Notes: generated from the sequence alone by a model not told the origin. Counted from the first letter of the stretch, positions 47,763 through 59,226 are shown. The stretch: DNA of 64,000 nt from Paracoccus denitrificans (GCF_900100045.1 NZ_FNEA01000012.1:98129-162128), one strand, 5' to 3'. Program-made: numbers and translations.

Positions 47763-47864
47763 GCCGTTCCCCAATGTCCTCATGCGCCGGACCATAGGCC
47801 CAGGGCGGCGGCGGGGGCAAGATGCGCTCTTTACCTTGCCGCGGCTCGCCGCCTAGAAGGCGGC

Positions 47865-48449
47865 ATGGCAAGAACCCAGGGCTCAAGGGCAGAGATCACC
47901 GGACCGCTGATCCGCGACACGGCGCGCAAGCTGTTCGCGCGCCAGGGCTATGCGGCGGTTTCGATGCGGCAGATCGCGGCCGAGGTGGGCGTGCAGGTCG
48001 GCGCGCTCTACGCCTATACGCCCGACAAGCAGGCGCTGCTGGCCGACCTGCTGCGGGTGCATATGGAGGAGCTGCTGGCCGCCTGGCGCGACGATCCCGC
48101 CCGCCCGGCGCTCGACCGGCTGGAGGCGTTCCTGCGCTTTCACATCCAGACCAGCCTGGAGCGCCCCGAGGCGGTGTTCCTGTCCTATATGGAACTGCGC
48201 AACCTGACGCCGGACAACCGCAGCCGGATCGCCGCCCTGCGCCGCCGCTACGAGGACGCGCTGGAGGTGATCCTGATCGCCGGCGAGGCCGAGGGCACGA
48301 TGACGGTGCCCGACACGCGGCTGGCCACCATGGCGCTGATCGCCATGCTGACCGGCGTCACCAACTGGTATCGCGAGGGCGGGCGCCTGGACCAGGAACG
48401 GGTGGTCGAGGTCTATTGGGAGCTGGTGCGCGGCGCGGTCGGCGCATGA
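47865..48449 (+). CDS. TetR-family transcriptional regulator
   Basis: A 194-aa repressor-type regulator. The N-terminal helix-turn-helix is clear (ARKLFARQGYAAVSMRQIAAEVGVQVGALYAY, in two parts, residues about 20-52). The C-terminal ligand domain resembles regulators of fatty acid or acyl-CoA genes. It lies between lipoprotein/lldD (divergent) and dnaG; its target is unknown. Confidence 0.9.
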   Translation: MARTQGSRAEITGPLIRDTARKLFARQGYAAVSMRQIAAEVGVQVGALYAYTPDKQALLADLLRVHMEELLAAWRDDPARPALDRLEAFLRFHIQTSLERPEAVFLSYMELRNLTPDNRSRIAALRRRYEDALEVILIAGEAEGTMTVPDTRLATMALIAMLTGVTNWYREGGRLDQERVVEVYWELVRGAVGA

Positions 48450-48488
48450 CCCTTTGCAACCGGCCGGCGTGATCCGATATAAGGCGGC

Positions 48489-50429
48489 ATGAGCCTGCCG
48501 CCGCAATTCCTTGACGAGATCCGTGCCCGCGTGCCTTTGTCGCGCGTGATCGGGCGCAAGGTGGTCTGGGATCTGCGCCGCTCGAATCAGGCCAAGGGCG
48601 ACTGGTGGGCGCCTTGCCCCTTCCACGGCGAAAAGACCCCCTCCTTCCATGTCGACGACCAGAAGGGCTTTTACTACTGCTTCGGCTGCCATGCGAAAGG
48701 CGATGCGCTGACCTTCCTGCGCGAGGCCGAGGGGCTGGGCTTCATCGAGGCCGTCGAACTGCTGGCCGCCGAGGCGGGCCTGCCGATGCCGGAACGCGAC
48801 CCGCGCCAGGTGCAGCGCGCCGACCATCGCACCGAACTGGTCGATGTCATGGAGCAGGCGGTGCGCTGGTTCCGCATGCAACTGGGCATGGGCGTGGCGG
48901 AGGCCGCGCGGGCCTATCTGGCGCGGCGCGGGCTGGACGATGCCGCCTGCGAACGCTTCGGCATCGGCTTCGCCCCCGACCAGCGCCAGGGCCTGTTCAA
49001 CGCCCTGCGCGCCAAGGGCATCGCCGAGCAGCTGATCGTCGAGGCCGGGCTGGCGGCCAAGCCCGAGGATGGCGGCGCGCCCTTCGACCGTTTCCGCGGC
49101 CGCATCACGTTTCCGATCCGCGACGGGCGCGGGCGCTGCATTGCCTTCGGCGGCCGGGCGATGGACCCGAACGCACGGGCGAAATACCTCAACAGTCCCG
49201 AGACGCCGCTTTTCGACAAGGGCCGCAACCTCTACAACATCGGCCCGGCGCGGGCGGCGGTCGCCAAGGGCAGGCCGCTGGTCGTGGCCGAGGGCTATAT
49301 GGACGTGATCGCGCTGGTCCGCGCCGGCTTCGAAGGCGCGGTGGCCCCCCTCGGCACCGCCATCACCGAGGACCAGCTGCGGCTGATGTGGCGCATCTCG
49401 CCCGAGCCGGTGATCGCGCTGGATGGCGACGAGGCGGGGCTGCGTGCCGCGATGCGGCTGATCGACCTGGCGCTGCCGATGACCGGGCCGGGGCAGGCGC
49501 TGCGCTTTGCCTTCCTTCCGCAGGGGCAGGACCCGGACGACCTGATCCGCGCCCGGGGCGCCGGGGCGATGGCGGCGGTGCTGGACGAGGCGCGGCCGCT
49601 GGTCGATCTCTTGTGGCGGCGCGAGACCGAGGGGCGTGTCTTCGACAGCCCCGAGCGTCGCGCTGCGCTGGACAAGGCGCTTGGCGAGGCGGTGGCGAAG
49701 ATCCCCGACAAGGACACCCGCGACCATTACCATGCCGTGCTGCGCAACCTGAAATGGGAGCTGTTCGGCAACCGGCGCCGCAGCGATGCGCCCGCGGCCG
49801 CGCGACCCGCCCGCGACTGGAAGGGACGCGAATGGCAGGGCGGTGGCGCCCGCTTCCAGCCGGTGGCGCCGGTGGCGCCGACCCGGGCCTCGCGGCTTTC
49901 TTCGCCCGGTGCGGGCGAGCACGAGGCCGAGACGCTGGTCGAGGCCATGGTGCTGGCGATCTGCGCCACCCATCCCGGGCTGATCGCCCCGGTCGAATCG
50001 CGGCTGGAACGGCTGGAGCCGCAGGACGCGGACCGTGCGGCGCTGATCCACGACCTCCTGTCGGGCACGCAGTCGCAGGCCGGGCAGCGCGCCCTTGAAA
50101 GCATCATGTCCGACCCCCATGTGAGGGCGGCCCCGGCCATCCTGCGCCCGCATGACGGCGATGCCGCCGCGGACATCCTTGCCAACGCCCTGGACCGGAT
50201 CGAGTCCCGCCGCTCCGCGCGCGAGGAAATCGCCCGAGCCGAGGCCGAGATCGAGGGGCTGGCCGACGAGGGCCTGACCTGGCGCATGGCGCAATCCGCC
50301 CGTGCCCGGCAACAGGCCGACCATCCCTCGCTGGCCGACCTGTCGGACCTGGGCGAGGACAGCGACGCCTATCGGGCCATCCTGGAGGCGGCGCTGAAGA
50401 ACGAGATCTGGCGCAAGCCGCGCCGCTGA
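48489..50429 (+). CDS. dnaG: DNA primase DnaG
   Basis: The replicative primase, 646 aa. The zinc-binding domain has C43, H46, C64 and C67 (APCPFHGEKT ... YCFGCHAKGD). The TOPRIM core follows (VVAEGYMDVIAL and ALDGDEAG), then a C-terminal helicase-interacting domain. A linker of about 40 Arg/Pro/Ala-rich residues separates the last two. It is followed by rpoD after 141 bases, the classic dnaG-rpoD order. Confidence 0.97.
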   Translation: MSLPPQFLDEIRARVPLSRVIGRKVVWDLRRSNQAKGDWWAPCPFHGEKTPSFHVDDQKGFYYCFGCHAKGDALTFLREAEGLGFIEAVELLAAEAGLPMPERDPRQVQRADHRTELVDVMEQAVRWFRMQLGMGVAEAARAYLARRGLDDAACERFGIGFAPDQRQGLFNALRAKGIAEQLIVEAGLAAKPEDGGAPFDRFRGRITFPIRDGRGRCIAFGGRAMDPNARAKYLNSPETPLFDKGRNLYNIGPARAAVAKGRPLVVAEGYMDVIALVRAGFEGAVAPLGTAITEDQLRLMWRISPEPVIALDGDEAGLRAAMRLIDLALPMTGPGQALRFAFLPQGQDPDDLIRARGAGAMAAVLDEARPLVDLLWRRETEGRVFDSPERRAALDKALGEAVAKIPDKDTRDHYHAVLRNLKWELFGNRRRSDAPAAARPARDWKGREWQGGGARFQPVAPVAPTRASRLSSPGAGEHEAETLVEAMVLAICATHPGLIAPVESRLERLEPQDADRAALIHDLLSGTQSQAGQRALESIMSDPHVRAAPAILRPHDGDAAADILANALDRIESRRSAREEIARAEAEIEGLADEGLTWRMAQSARARQQADHPSLADLSDLGEDSDAYRAILEAALKNEIWRKPRR

Positions 50430-50438
50430 AGGATGCGC

Positions 50439-50550
50439 GAATCACCCGCGCCGAATCACCTTGGCCGCAGCCGGGTCGCAGGCTTTGAATCGCCGGCGAT
50501 TCGCGCTAGAAGCGGCCGATAGCCGATCCCGATTCGCCGATTCGCGAATC
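50439..50550. promoter_or_regulatory. Cluster of seven GANTC sites before rpoD
   Basis: GANTC starts at 50439, 50453, 50487, 50498, 50531, 50539 and 50546, seven in 112 bases; about one in 300 is expected at this base composition by my estimate. They include two perfect palindromes, 50487-50502 and 50539-50550, and three copies of CGAATCACC. GANTC is the CcrM methylation site, whose methylated form is read by GcrA in alphaproteobacteria. Confidence 0.7.
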
Positions 50551-50570
50551 ACCGCTTCAAGGGAGCCAGC

Positions 50571-52565
<1,995 letters not shown>

Positions 52566-52582
52566 CCGCCGGATCGACCAAA

Positions 52583-52610
52583 AAAGGCCGCGCTTCCGGG
52601 CGCGGCCTTT
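52583..52610. terminator. Bidirectional terminator between rpoD and the FMN reductase
   Basis: A perfect 11-bp stem (AAAGGCCGCGC/GCGCGGCCTTT) with loop TTCCGG, A-rich before and T-rich after, lies between convergent genes. Confidence 0.85.
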
Positions 52611-52628
52611 GTCATTCTGCGGCCGGGA

Positions 52629-53177
52629 TCAGCCGTGTTTCTCGATCCAGTCCACGAAGGCGTCGACGAAGCCTTGCAGGAACTTCGCGGTCTTTTCGTC
52701 GGTGACGCTGCCATCGGCGGCATAGGCTTCGGCGTGCCACTGGATATAGGCTTCGGGCATGCTCATCATCACCGTGCCGACATGGAGCAGGTCGTTCTTG
52801 AGTCGCGCCTGCGCCAGCGCCGCACCGATCACGCCCGGCGATGTGCCGATGACGGCGGCCGGCTTGCCCTTCCACGAGTTCTGGCCATAGGGCCGGGTGG
52901 CCCAGTCGATGGCGTTCTTGATCATGCCCGGATAGCTGCGGTTGTATTCCGGCGTGATCGCCAGAACCGCGTCGGAATGCTCGATCCGGTCCTTGAGCCG
53001 CAGCACCGATTCGGGGGCATCGGCCCAAAGGTCGTCGTTGTAATGCGGCAGGTCGCCGATATGCAGCAGGTGGAATTCCAGCCGGCCCTCGGCCAGTTTC
53101 TGCAATACCTTCATCAGCTTGTGATTGAGCGAATCCTTGCGGAGCGATCCCACCATGACGGCGACGGTCTTGACCAT
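52629..53177 (-). CDS. NAD(P)H-dependent FMN reductase family protein
   Basis: A 182-aa flavodoxin-fold reductase that uses NAD(P)H to reduce FMN, quinones or similar. GSLRKDSLNHKL is the phosphate-binding loop, and TPEYNRSYPGMIKNAIDW is the family hallmark. It could supply reduced FMN to enzymes such as the LLM monooxygenase at 17.4 kb, though it is not linked to it. Confidence 0.92.
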   Translation of the reverse strand: MVKTVAVMVGSLRKDSLNHKLMKVLQKLAEGRLEFHLLHIGDLPHYNDDLWADAPESVLRLKDRIEHSDAVLAITPEYNRSYPGMIKNAIDWATRPYGQNSWKGKPAAVIGTSPGVIGAALAQARLKNDLLHVGTVMMSMPEAYIQWHAEAYAADGSVTDEKTAKFLQGFVDAFVDWIEKHG

Positions 53178-53325
53178 GCCTGATCTCCTCTTGCGGTTTT
53201 CCGCGACAGGCTAGGGGTGCGATCCGGCCAAGGAAAGGGGAGCCGCGCTTGCATTCTGGGGGAAAAAGGTGAACAGTGACGGCCAAGCGGCGTATGACCG
53301 TGGACCGGAAAAGGCGCAAGGGCCG

Positions 53326-54783
53326 ATGGGCGAGGCAGAGAAAATGCAGGCATGGCTGGCGGATGCAGGCAATCTGCGACTGTTGCTGGTCGCGGCACTG
53401 GCGGTCTTGGCGTTCTGCCTTGTTGCGCTGTGGCGAACGCGGCGTTCGGCAGAGGCGGCCGATGCGCAGGCCCGGCGGCGCGAGGGAGAGTTGCAGGCGC
53501 GATGCGACGCCGAATCGGCTGCCCTGCGCGATCAGCTTCTGGCCGTGAGCCGGCTGGAGACCCGGGCGGAATCGCTGACCCAGCGCCTGCAGGAACTGAT
53601 CGAGGAGCGCGACGGGCTGACCGATGCACTGCATCGCGAACGCCAGCAGGTCTCGCGGCTGGAGCGCGATCTGGCCGAGACCCGGCTTGCCGCGCAAAAG
53701 GACCGCGAGGCGGCCGAGCGCGACATCGCCACCCTGCGCGAGCTGCGCGAGGAGATGACCGGCCAGTTTCGCCTGCTGGCCAGCGAGACGCTGAAATCGC
53801 AGGGCGGCGAGATGCAGAAGGTGCATGGCGAGCAGCTTTCGGCGCTGCTGACGCCCTTTCGCGACCAGGTCCACCGCTTCCAGACCGAGTTGCAGGCCCG
53901 CAACAAGGCCACGGACGAGGAACGCGCGAGGCTGCGCGAGCAGATCGAATATCTGCACAAGCGTTCCGAGGACATCTCGCGCGAGGCGGTGGCGCTGACC
54001 CGCGCGCTCAAGGGCGACAGCCAGAAGCGCGGCGCCTGGGGCGAGATGATCCTGGAGCGCATCCTCGAGGATTCCGGCCTGATCGCCGGCACGCATTACG
54101 ACACGCAATCGAGCCATCGCGACGGCGACGGCAAGCTGTGGCGGCCCGACGTGATCGTGAAGATGCCGCAGAAGAAGCTTTTGGTGATCGACAGCAAGGT
54201 CTCGCTGAATGCCTATGAGGAGGCGGTGAATGCCGAGGATCTGCCCACCCGCGACGCCGCGCTGCGCCGCCATGTCGCCTCGGTCCGTGCCCATGTCGCC
54301 GGGCTTGCCGCCAAGGGTTATCAGGCGATCGACGAAAGCTCGGTCGATTATGTGCTGATGTTCATCCCCGTCGAAGGCGCCTTTTCCGAGGCGCTGCGCG
54401 TCGATCCCGATCTGGCGCGGTTCGCCATGGAGAACCGGGTCGGGCTGGCGACGCCGACCACGCTGATGCTGACCCTGCGCACGGTCGATCACATCTGGAC
54501 GGTCGAGCGGCGCGAATCGAACGCCATGCAGATCGCCGCCCGTGCCGGCCAGCTTTACGACAAGCTGCACGGTTTCGTCTCGGCCGTCGAGGATGTCGGT
54601 GCGGCGCTCGACCGGGCGCAGAAAAGCCATGCCACCGCCATGGACCGGCTGACCCGCGGCCCCGGCAACGTCATCCGCCAGGCCGAGATGCTGCGCGATC
54701 TGGGCGCGCGCACGCAAAAGCGCATCGCGCTGGACCATGACGGCGGCGCCGTGCTGGAAGCCCCGGGTGAGGCGGCGGAATGA
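53326..54783 (+). CDS. rmuC: DNA recombination protein RmuC
   Basis: RmuC limits DNA inversions and resembles nucleases. The protein has an N-terminal membrane helix (LRLLLVAALAVLAFCLVALW), a long coiled coil (about residues 40-200) and the RmuC domain with GAWGEMILERILEDSGL, DSKVSLNAYE and VDYVLMFIPVEGAF. The start is uncertain: ATG 53326 is used here (485 aa); GTG 53269 and ATG 53344 are alternatives with comparable ribosome sites. The stop overlaps yjbQ by 4 bases. Confidence 0.9.
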   Translation: MGEAEKMQAWLADAGNLRLLLVAALAVLAFCLVALWRTRRSAEAADAQARRREGELQARCDAESAALRDQLLAVSRLETRAESLTQRLQELIEERDGLTDALHRERQQVSRLERDLAETRLAAQKDREAAERDIATLRELREEMTGQFRLLASETLKSQGGEMQKVHGEQLSALLTPFRDQVHRFQTELQARNKATDEERARLREQIEYLHKRSEDISREAVALTRALKGDSQKRGAWGEMILERILEDSGLIAGTHYDTQSSHRDGDGKLWRPDVIVKMPQKKLLVIDSKVSLNAYEEAVNAEDLPTRDAALRRHVASVRAHVAGLAAKGYQAIDESSVDYVLMFIPVEGAFSEALRVDPDLARFAMENRVGLATPTTLMLTLRTVDHIWTVERRESNAMQIAARAGQLYDKLHGFVSAVEDVGAALDRAQKSHATAMDRLTRGPGNVIRQAEMLRDLGARTQKRIALDHDGGAVLEAPGEAAE

Positions 54784-55205
54784 GCGCCACCCGCTTCACC
54801 ATCCAGACCCGCGGCCCGGCCTGCCACGACTTCACCGATCAGGTCGTCGCCTGGCTGCGCGGCATCGGTGCCGTGGATGGGGTGGTGGCGCTGTTCGTGC
54901 GCCACACCTCCTGCTCGCTGCTGGTGCAGGAGAATGCCGATCCCGACGTGCAGCGCGACCTGCTGGCCTGGCTCGACCGTATCGCGCCGCCGGCCGATCA
55001 TCCGTCGATGGGCTACCTGACGCATCGTGCCGAGGGGCCGGACGACATGCCCGCCCATCTCAAGGCCGCGATCCTGCCGGTCAGCCTGCAAATCCCGGTC
55101 GCGCGCGGCCGGATGGAACTGGGCACCTGGCAGGGCATCTATCTGGTCGAGCACCGCACCCACCCGCATCGGCGCGAGGTGGCGGCGCATTTCCAGGCGG
55201 CGTGA
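54780..55205 (+). CDS. yjbQ: YjbQ family (UPF0047) protein
   Basis: A 141-aa protein of the YjbQ family, some members of which show thiamine-phosphate synthase activity. The conserved block VRHTSCSLLVQENADPDVQRD, in part, and the metal-binding GTWQGIYLVEHR with preceding histidines are present. It overlaps rmuC by 4 bases. Confidence 0.93.
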   Translation: MSATRFTIQTRGPACHDFTDQVVAWLRGIGAVDGVVALFVRHTSCSLLVQENADPDVQRDLLAWLDRIAPPADHPSMGYLTHRAEGPDDMPAHLKAAILPVSLQIPVARGRMELGTWQGIYLVEHRTHPHRREVAAHFQAA

Positions 55206-55253
55206 GGCCGGTCAACCACGCCGCAGGAAAACCCTTTTCCTCGCGGCGCGGAT

Positions 55254-56168
55254 ATGGAAACCTGCGACACCGAGCGACAGGGATTCACAGGGCGGGGCAT
55301 GGCGTCAGGAAACCGATCTCAGACGGCCCAGGGCCTGACCCTGATCGCGCCGCCCTTGGGCTATGCGGTGCTGGTGCTGGCCGCGCCGCTGCTGACCATC
55401 CTGGCCTATTCCTTTTTCAAGGACGGCTATCTGACGGTGATCCGCGAATTCACGCTGGAAAACTATCGCGCGGTCTGGGCCGATCCGATCTTTCACCGCA
55501 TCATGCTGCGCTCGCTTGTCGTGGCGGCGCTGGTGACGCTGGCGACCGTGGTGCTGGCCTTTCCGGTGGCCTATTTCCTGTCCTTCGCGGTCTCGCCGCA
55601 GAAAAAGGCCATGTGGCTGTTCCTGATCACCATCCCGTTCTGGACCAGCTACCTGATCCGGGTTTTCCTGTGGAAGGTGATCCTGGGCTATAACGGCGTG
55701 ATCAATTCGGGGCTCAAGACGCTGGGCATCATCGAGCAGCCGCTGACCTTCATCCTCTACAACGTGAACTCGATGGTCATCACGCTGGCCCATGCCTATG
55801 CGCCCTTTGCCATCCTGCCGATCTTCATCGCGCTGGAAAAGATCGACCGCTCGCTGCTGGAGGCCGGGCGCGACCTGGGCGAAAGCCGGGCCATGACCTT
55901 CTGGCGCGTCACCCTGCCGCTCGCCATGCCGGGCGTCGTGGCGGCGGCGCTGATCGTGTTCATCCCGACCATCGGCGACTATGTCACGCCGGCGCTGATC
56001 GGCGGCGGCAAGATCCCGATGATCGCCAACATGATCCAGGCGCAGATGCTGGACCTCGACAACCGGCCGATGGGCTCGGCGCTGGCGGTGACGGCCATGC
56101 TGATCGTCGCGGTCATCAGCCTGGTCTTCATCGCGCTGAACCGCCGCTTCCTGAGGGTGCGGCAATGA
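55254..56168 (+). CDS. potB: Polyamine-type ABC transporter permease (PotB-like)
   Basis: The first permease of a spermidine/putrescine-type importer, up to 304 aa with six membrane segments. The EAA loop is visible in LLEAGRDLGESRAMTFWRVTLP in part. An internal ATG at 55299 could be the true start. No gene for the periplasmic binding protein is present upstream. The stop overlaps potC by 4 bases. Confidence 0.9.
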   Translation: METCDTERQGFTGRGMASGNRSQTAQGLTLIAPPLGYAVLVLAAPLLTILAYSFFKDGYLTVIREFTLENYRAVWADPIFHRIMLRSLVVAALVTLATVVLAFPVAYFLSFAVSPQKKAMWLFLITIPFWTSYLIRVFLWKVILGYNGVINSGLKTLGIIEQPLTFILYNVNSMVITLAHAYAPFAILPIFIALEKIDRSLLEAGRDLGESRAMTFWRVTLPLAMPGVVAAALIVFIPTIGDYVTPALIGGGKIPMIANMIQAQMLDLDNRPMGSALAVTAMLIVAVISLVFIALNRRFLRVRQ

Positions 56169-56971
56169 AGGGGCGGGGGCTGCGCGCCTATGCGCTGGTC
56201 TATCTGCTGTTCCTTTATGCACCGATCCTGCTCTTGCCGATCTTTGCCTTCAACTCGGGCACGATCATCGCCTTTCCGCTGAAAAGCTTCACGACGGAAT
56301 GGTTCGGCCAGATGTGGGGCAATGCCTCGCTGCGCCGGGCGCTGACCAATTCGCTGACCATCGCCGTCAGCGCCTCGATCCTGGCGACCTGCCTCGGCAT
56401 CTTCGCCGCGCGCGCCTCGACCCGGTTCGAGTTTCCGGGCAAGGGCCCGATCATGGGCCTGATCATGCTGCCGCTGGTGCTGCCCGAGATCATCGTCTCG
56501 ATCTCGCTTCTGGTGGTGCTCCTGTCGCTGGGGGTCAAGCTCAGCATCCTGACGGTGATCCTGGGCCATACGCTGATCTGCATGCCCTATGCGACGGTGA
56601 TCCTGTCCACCGCCTTCAACTCGCTGGACCGTTCGCTGGAAGAGGCGGCCTACGACCTGGGCGAGACGCGGATCAGCGCCTTCCGGCTGGTGATCCTGCC
56701 TCTGGTCATGCCGGGCATCATCTCGTCCCTGCTGATGAGCTTTACCATCAGCCTGGACGAATTCATCATCGCCTTCTTCCTTGCGGGGAACGAGCCGACG
56801 CTGCCCACCTATATCTTCAGCCAGCTGCGCTTTCCCAAGCAGATCCCGATGATCATGGCGCTGGGGACGGTGCTGGTGATCATGTCGATCCTGCTGCTGA
56901 CCATCGCCGAATATTTCCGCCGTCGCGGCATCGCCAAGACCGGCGCCAAGAATACCGGAGGCTTCCTTTGA
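56165..56971 (+). CDS. potC: Polyamine-type ABC transporter permease (PotC-like)
   Basis: The second permease, 268 aa and six membrane segments, with the EAA loop at EEAAYDLGETRISAFRLVIL. Sequence blocks such as FAFNSGTIIAFPLKSFTTEW and SFTISLDEFIIAFFLAG are typical of the PotC group. It overlaps both neighbours. Confidence 0.92.
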   Translation: MKGRGLRAYALVYLLFLYAPILLLPIFAFNSGTIIAFPLKSFTTEWFGQMWGNASLRRALTNSLTIAVSASILATCLGIFAARASTRFEFPGKGPIMGLIMLPLVLPEIIVSISLLVVLLSLGVKLSILTVILGHTLICMPYATVILSTAFNSLDRSLEEAAYDLGETRISAFRLVILPLVMPGIISSLLMSFTISLDEFIIAFFLAGNEPTLPTYIFSQLRFPKQIPMIMALGTVLVIMSILLLTIAEYFRRRGIAKTGAKNTGGFL

Positions 56972-58107
56972 CCGAGACCCGTTTCGACCGGCTGGCCGAT
57001 GCGCGCCCGATGATCGAATGCCGCGAGGTGCAAAAGCATTACGGCGACTATCACGCGCTGCGCGGCATCGACCTGACCATCCGGGCCGGCGAGTTCTTTT
57101 CGCTGCTTGGGCCCTCGGGCTGCGGCAAGACCACGCTCCTGCGCACGATCGCCGGGTTCGAGGACATCTCCTCGGGCGCCGTCCTGATCGACGGCAAGGA
57201 CATGGAGCGGGTGCCGGCGAACCGGCGGCCTACCAACATGGTGTTCCAGTCCTATGCCATCTTCCCGCATCTGTCGGTGGCCGAGAATGTCGGCTTCGGC
57301 CTGCGCCGCGATCCGCGCTCGCGCGTCGAGAAGGCGGCGGCGGTCGAGGAGGCGCTGGAGATGGTCGGGCTGAAGGGCTATGGCACCCGCGCCAGCCATG
57401 CGCTTTCCGGTGGGCAGCGCCAGCGGGTGGCCCTGGCCCGCGCGCTGATCCTCAAGCCCAAGGTGCTGCTGCTGGACGAGCCGCTTTCGGCGCTGGACCG
57501 CAAGATGCGCGAGCAGATGCAGGTGGAGCTGATCAAGCTGCAGCGCCAGGTCGGCATCACCTTCGTGCTGGTCACGCATGACCAGGAAGAGGCGCTGGTC
57601 ATGTCCGACCGCATCGCGGTGATGTTCGAGGGCCAGATCGCCCAGCTCGACGGGCCCGAAGCGCTTTATGCCCGCCCGACCAGCCGCCGGGTGGCGAATT
57701 TCATCGGTGTGATGAACTTCCTGCCCGCCCGCGTGCTGGGCGAGACGGGCGGGGCGGTGCAGATCGAGGCGCCGGGGCTGGGCCGCGTCGACATTCCCAT
57801 GGCCAATGTCAGCCGCGCCGATCCCGGCGACCTGGGGCCGACGGTCGGCTTCCGACCCGAGGCGGTCTCGCTGGTGGCATCCGGCGCGCAGGGTGCGAAC
57901 CGGGTCACCGAAGGGGTGGTCGACGAGGTCGTCTATTACGGCGACATGACCTATTACGACGTGCGGCTGGACGGCTCGGCTGGCTTCGACGGCCAGGCGC
58001 GCCCGGTCCGCATCGCCATGCGCAACGTCTTCGGCCGCGAGGTGCAGGATGTCGGCACCCGCGCGAATGTGAGTTGGTCTCCGGGGTCGCTGGTGCTTTT
58101 CCGCTGA
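56968..58107 (+). CDS. potA: Polyamine-type ABC transporter ATPase (PotA-like)
   Basis: The ATPase of the importer, 379 aa. Walker A (GPSGCGKTT), Q-loop (VFQSYAIFPH), signature LSGGQRQR, Walker B (LLLDEPLSALD) and the VTHDQEEA switch are intact, followed by a C-terminal TOBE regulatory domain. A TTG at 56968 is the likely start because GGAGG lies 6 bases before it and it overlaps the potC stop; the first ATG (57010) is 14 codons later. Confidence 0.94.
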   Translation: MTETRFDRLADARPMIECREVQKHYGDYHALRGIDLTIRAGEFFSLLGPSGCGKTTLLRTIAGFEDISSGAVLIDGKDMERVPANRRPTNMVFQSYAIFPHLSVAENVGFGLRRDPRSRVEKAAAVEEALEMVGLKGYGTRASHALSGGQRQRVALARALILKPKVLLLDEPLSALDRKMREQMQVELIKLQRQVGITFVLVTHDQEEALVMSDRIAVMFEGQIAQLDGPEALYARPTSRRVANFIGVMNFLPARVLGETGGAVQIEAPGLGRVDIPMANVSRADPGDLGPTVGFRPEAVSLVASGAQGANRVTEGVVDEVVYYGDMTYYDVRLDGSAGFDGQARPVRIAMRNVFGREVQDVGTRANVSWSPGSLVLFR

Positions 58108-58205
58108 TCCGGTGCGAAAGCGACCGCGGCATTCCGCCGACCCTGTTTGCGGCCCCGGCTGGGGCGTGCCACAGTCCCGGCACAACGCAACAGACGGAGA
58201 TCGAG

Positions 58206-58646
58206 ATGATCGCACGTTTCGCAATTCTGCCCACCCTGGCCCTTGGCCTGACCGCGGGCCTGGCCCTGGCGCAAGAGACGGCGCCGGCCGACCCCGCCGC
58301 CCCGCCGGCGACGACCGAGGCGCCTGCCGCGGTGCCGGCGCAGGACAATGGCGCCGCCTATGAAAGCGCGCGCAACCAGTTGGGCGTCCTGGCCTATTGC
58401 CAGGAACAGGGCCATATCGACGGCACGGCGGTCGAGATCCAGACCAAGCTTCTGGCGATGATCCCGGCGGGCGATACCGCCATGGGCGATGCCGCCGAAG
58501 CCAAGGGCAAGGAAGGCACCGTCTCGGCCATGGGCGTCGAGCGCACGCTGGCCGATGCCGCGACCGAGCAGAACACCACCGAAGAGGCGCTCTGCAAGCA
58601 GATGGAAGGCTTGCTGCAACAGCTCGCCTCGCAGGTTCCGGCCTGA
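58206..58646 (+). CDS. Periplasmic protein of unknown function (so-called pore-forming ESAT-6 family)
   Basis: A 146-aa secreted protein. A signal peptide ends at LALAQ (about residue 22), followed by a Pro/Ala/Thr-rich linker and a helical domain with two cysteines (AYCQEQ and ALCKQM) that may form a disulfide. Databases name similar Rhodobacterales proteins as a pore-forming ESAT-6 family; I see no evidence for pore formation. A terminator follows. Confidence 0.7.
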   Translation: MIARFAILPTLALGLTAGLALAQETAPADPAAPPATTEAPAAVPAQDNGAAYESARNQLGVLAYCQEQGHIDGTAVEIQTKLLAMIPAGDTAMGDAAEAKGKEGTVSAMGVERTLADAATEQNTTEEALCKQMEGLLQQLASQVPA

Positions 58647-58697
58647 CGCTTTGCTGATCGTTCCTGGCGCGGGGCCAGTCGCTCGGCCCTTCGCCTC

Positions 58698-58727
58698 TGG
58701 CCGGCTCCTTCGGGGGCCGGCCATTTT
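58698..58727. terminator. Terminator between convergent genes
   Basis: An 8-bp stem (58698-58705 with 58716-58723), extendable by three pairs that include one T-G, is followed by TTTTC about 50 bases after the periplasmic protein gene. Confidence 0.65.
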
Positions 58728-58729
58728 CG

Positions 58730-59071
58730 TCACAAGGACGGCAGGGTGGCCTGCACCTTCTTCGGCAGGGCGCCGCGCACCAGGCGATAGGAATGGCGGA
58801 TGCGATGCGCCAGTTCGTCCGGTGCCGAATCGAGCGGCAGCGCGACCCAGCTGCGATGCAGATAGGCCGCGCGTTCGGCCACGCCGGTCTCGATCAGGAA
58901 TTCGGCCATCTCGACGCTGTCGGTCTTGACCGAGACATGCGTGCCGACGGCGCCCGTGACGGCAAAGGTCTTGCCGCCGATCTTCCAGCAATCATGGCCG
59001 CCGCCCCAGGGATCCGACCACTCGGCCCCGGGCTGTGCGGCGCAGATCTCGTTGACCAGTTCGCGGCTCAT
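58730..59071 (-). CDS. MmcQ/YjbR family protein
   Basis: A 113-aa protein with the MmcQ/YjbR fold (CyaY-like, DNA-binding in some members). ELVNEICAAQPGAEWSDPWG, CWKIGGKTFAV and RSWVALPLDSAPDELAHRI are characteristic. The start at 59071 gives the usual MSRELVN; a longer frame upstream has no support. Function is not established. Confidence 0.85.
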   Translation of the reverse strand: MSRELVNEICAAQPGAEWSDPWGGGHDCWKIGGKTFAVTGAVGTHVSVKTDSVEMAEFLIETGVAERAAYLHRSWVALPLDSAPDELAHRIRHSYRLVRGALPKKVQATLPSL

Positions 59072-59226
59072 GGGCGGAGTTTTGCAGCCTCTCTTGGCAT
59101 AGGCAAGACAATGCGTTAAGGCGGGCGCATGAAGGCAGGAACCGCCACCATCCGCTGCATCATTACCGGCTGAAAATTCAGGCGGGCGGTTCATGGTGAC
59201 CTGACGACGCCCGCAAAGGGGAAGTC

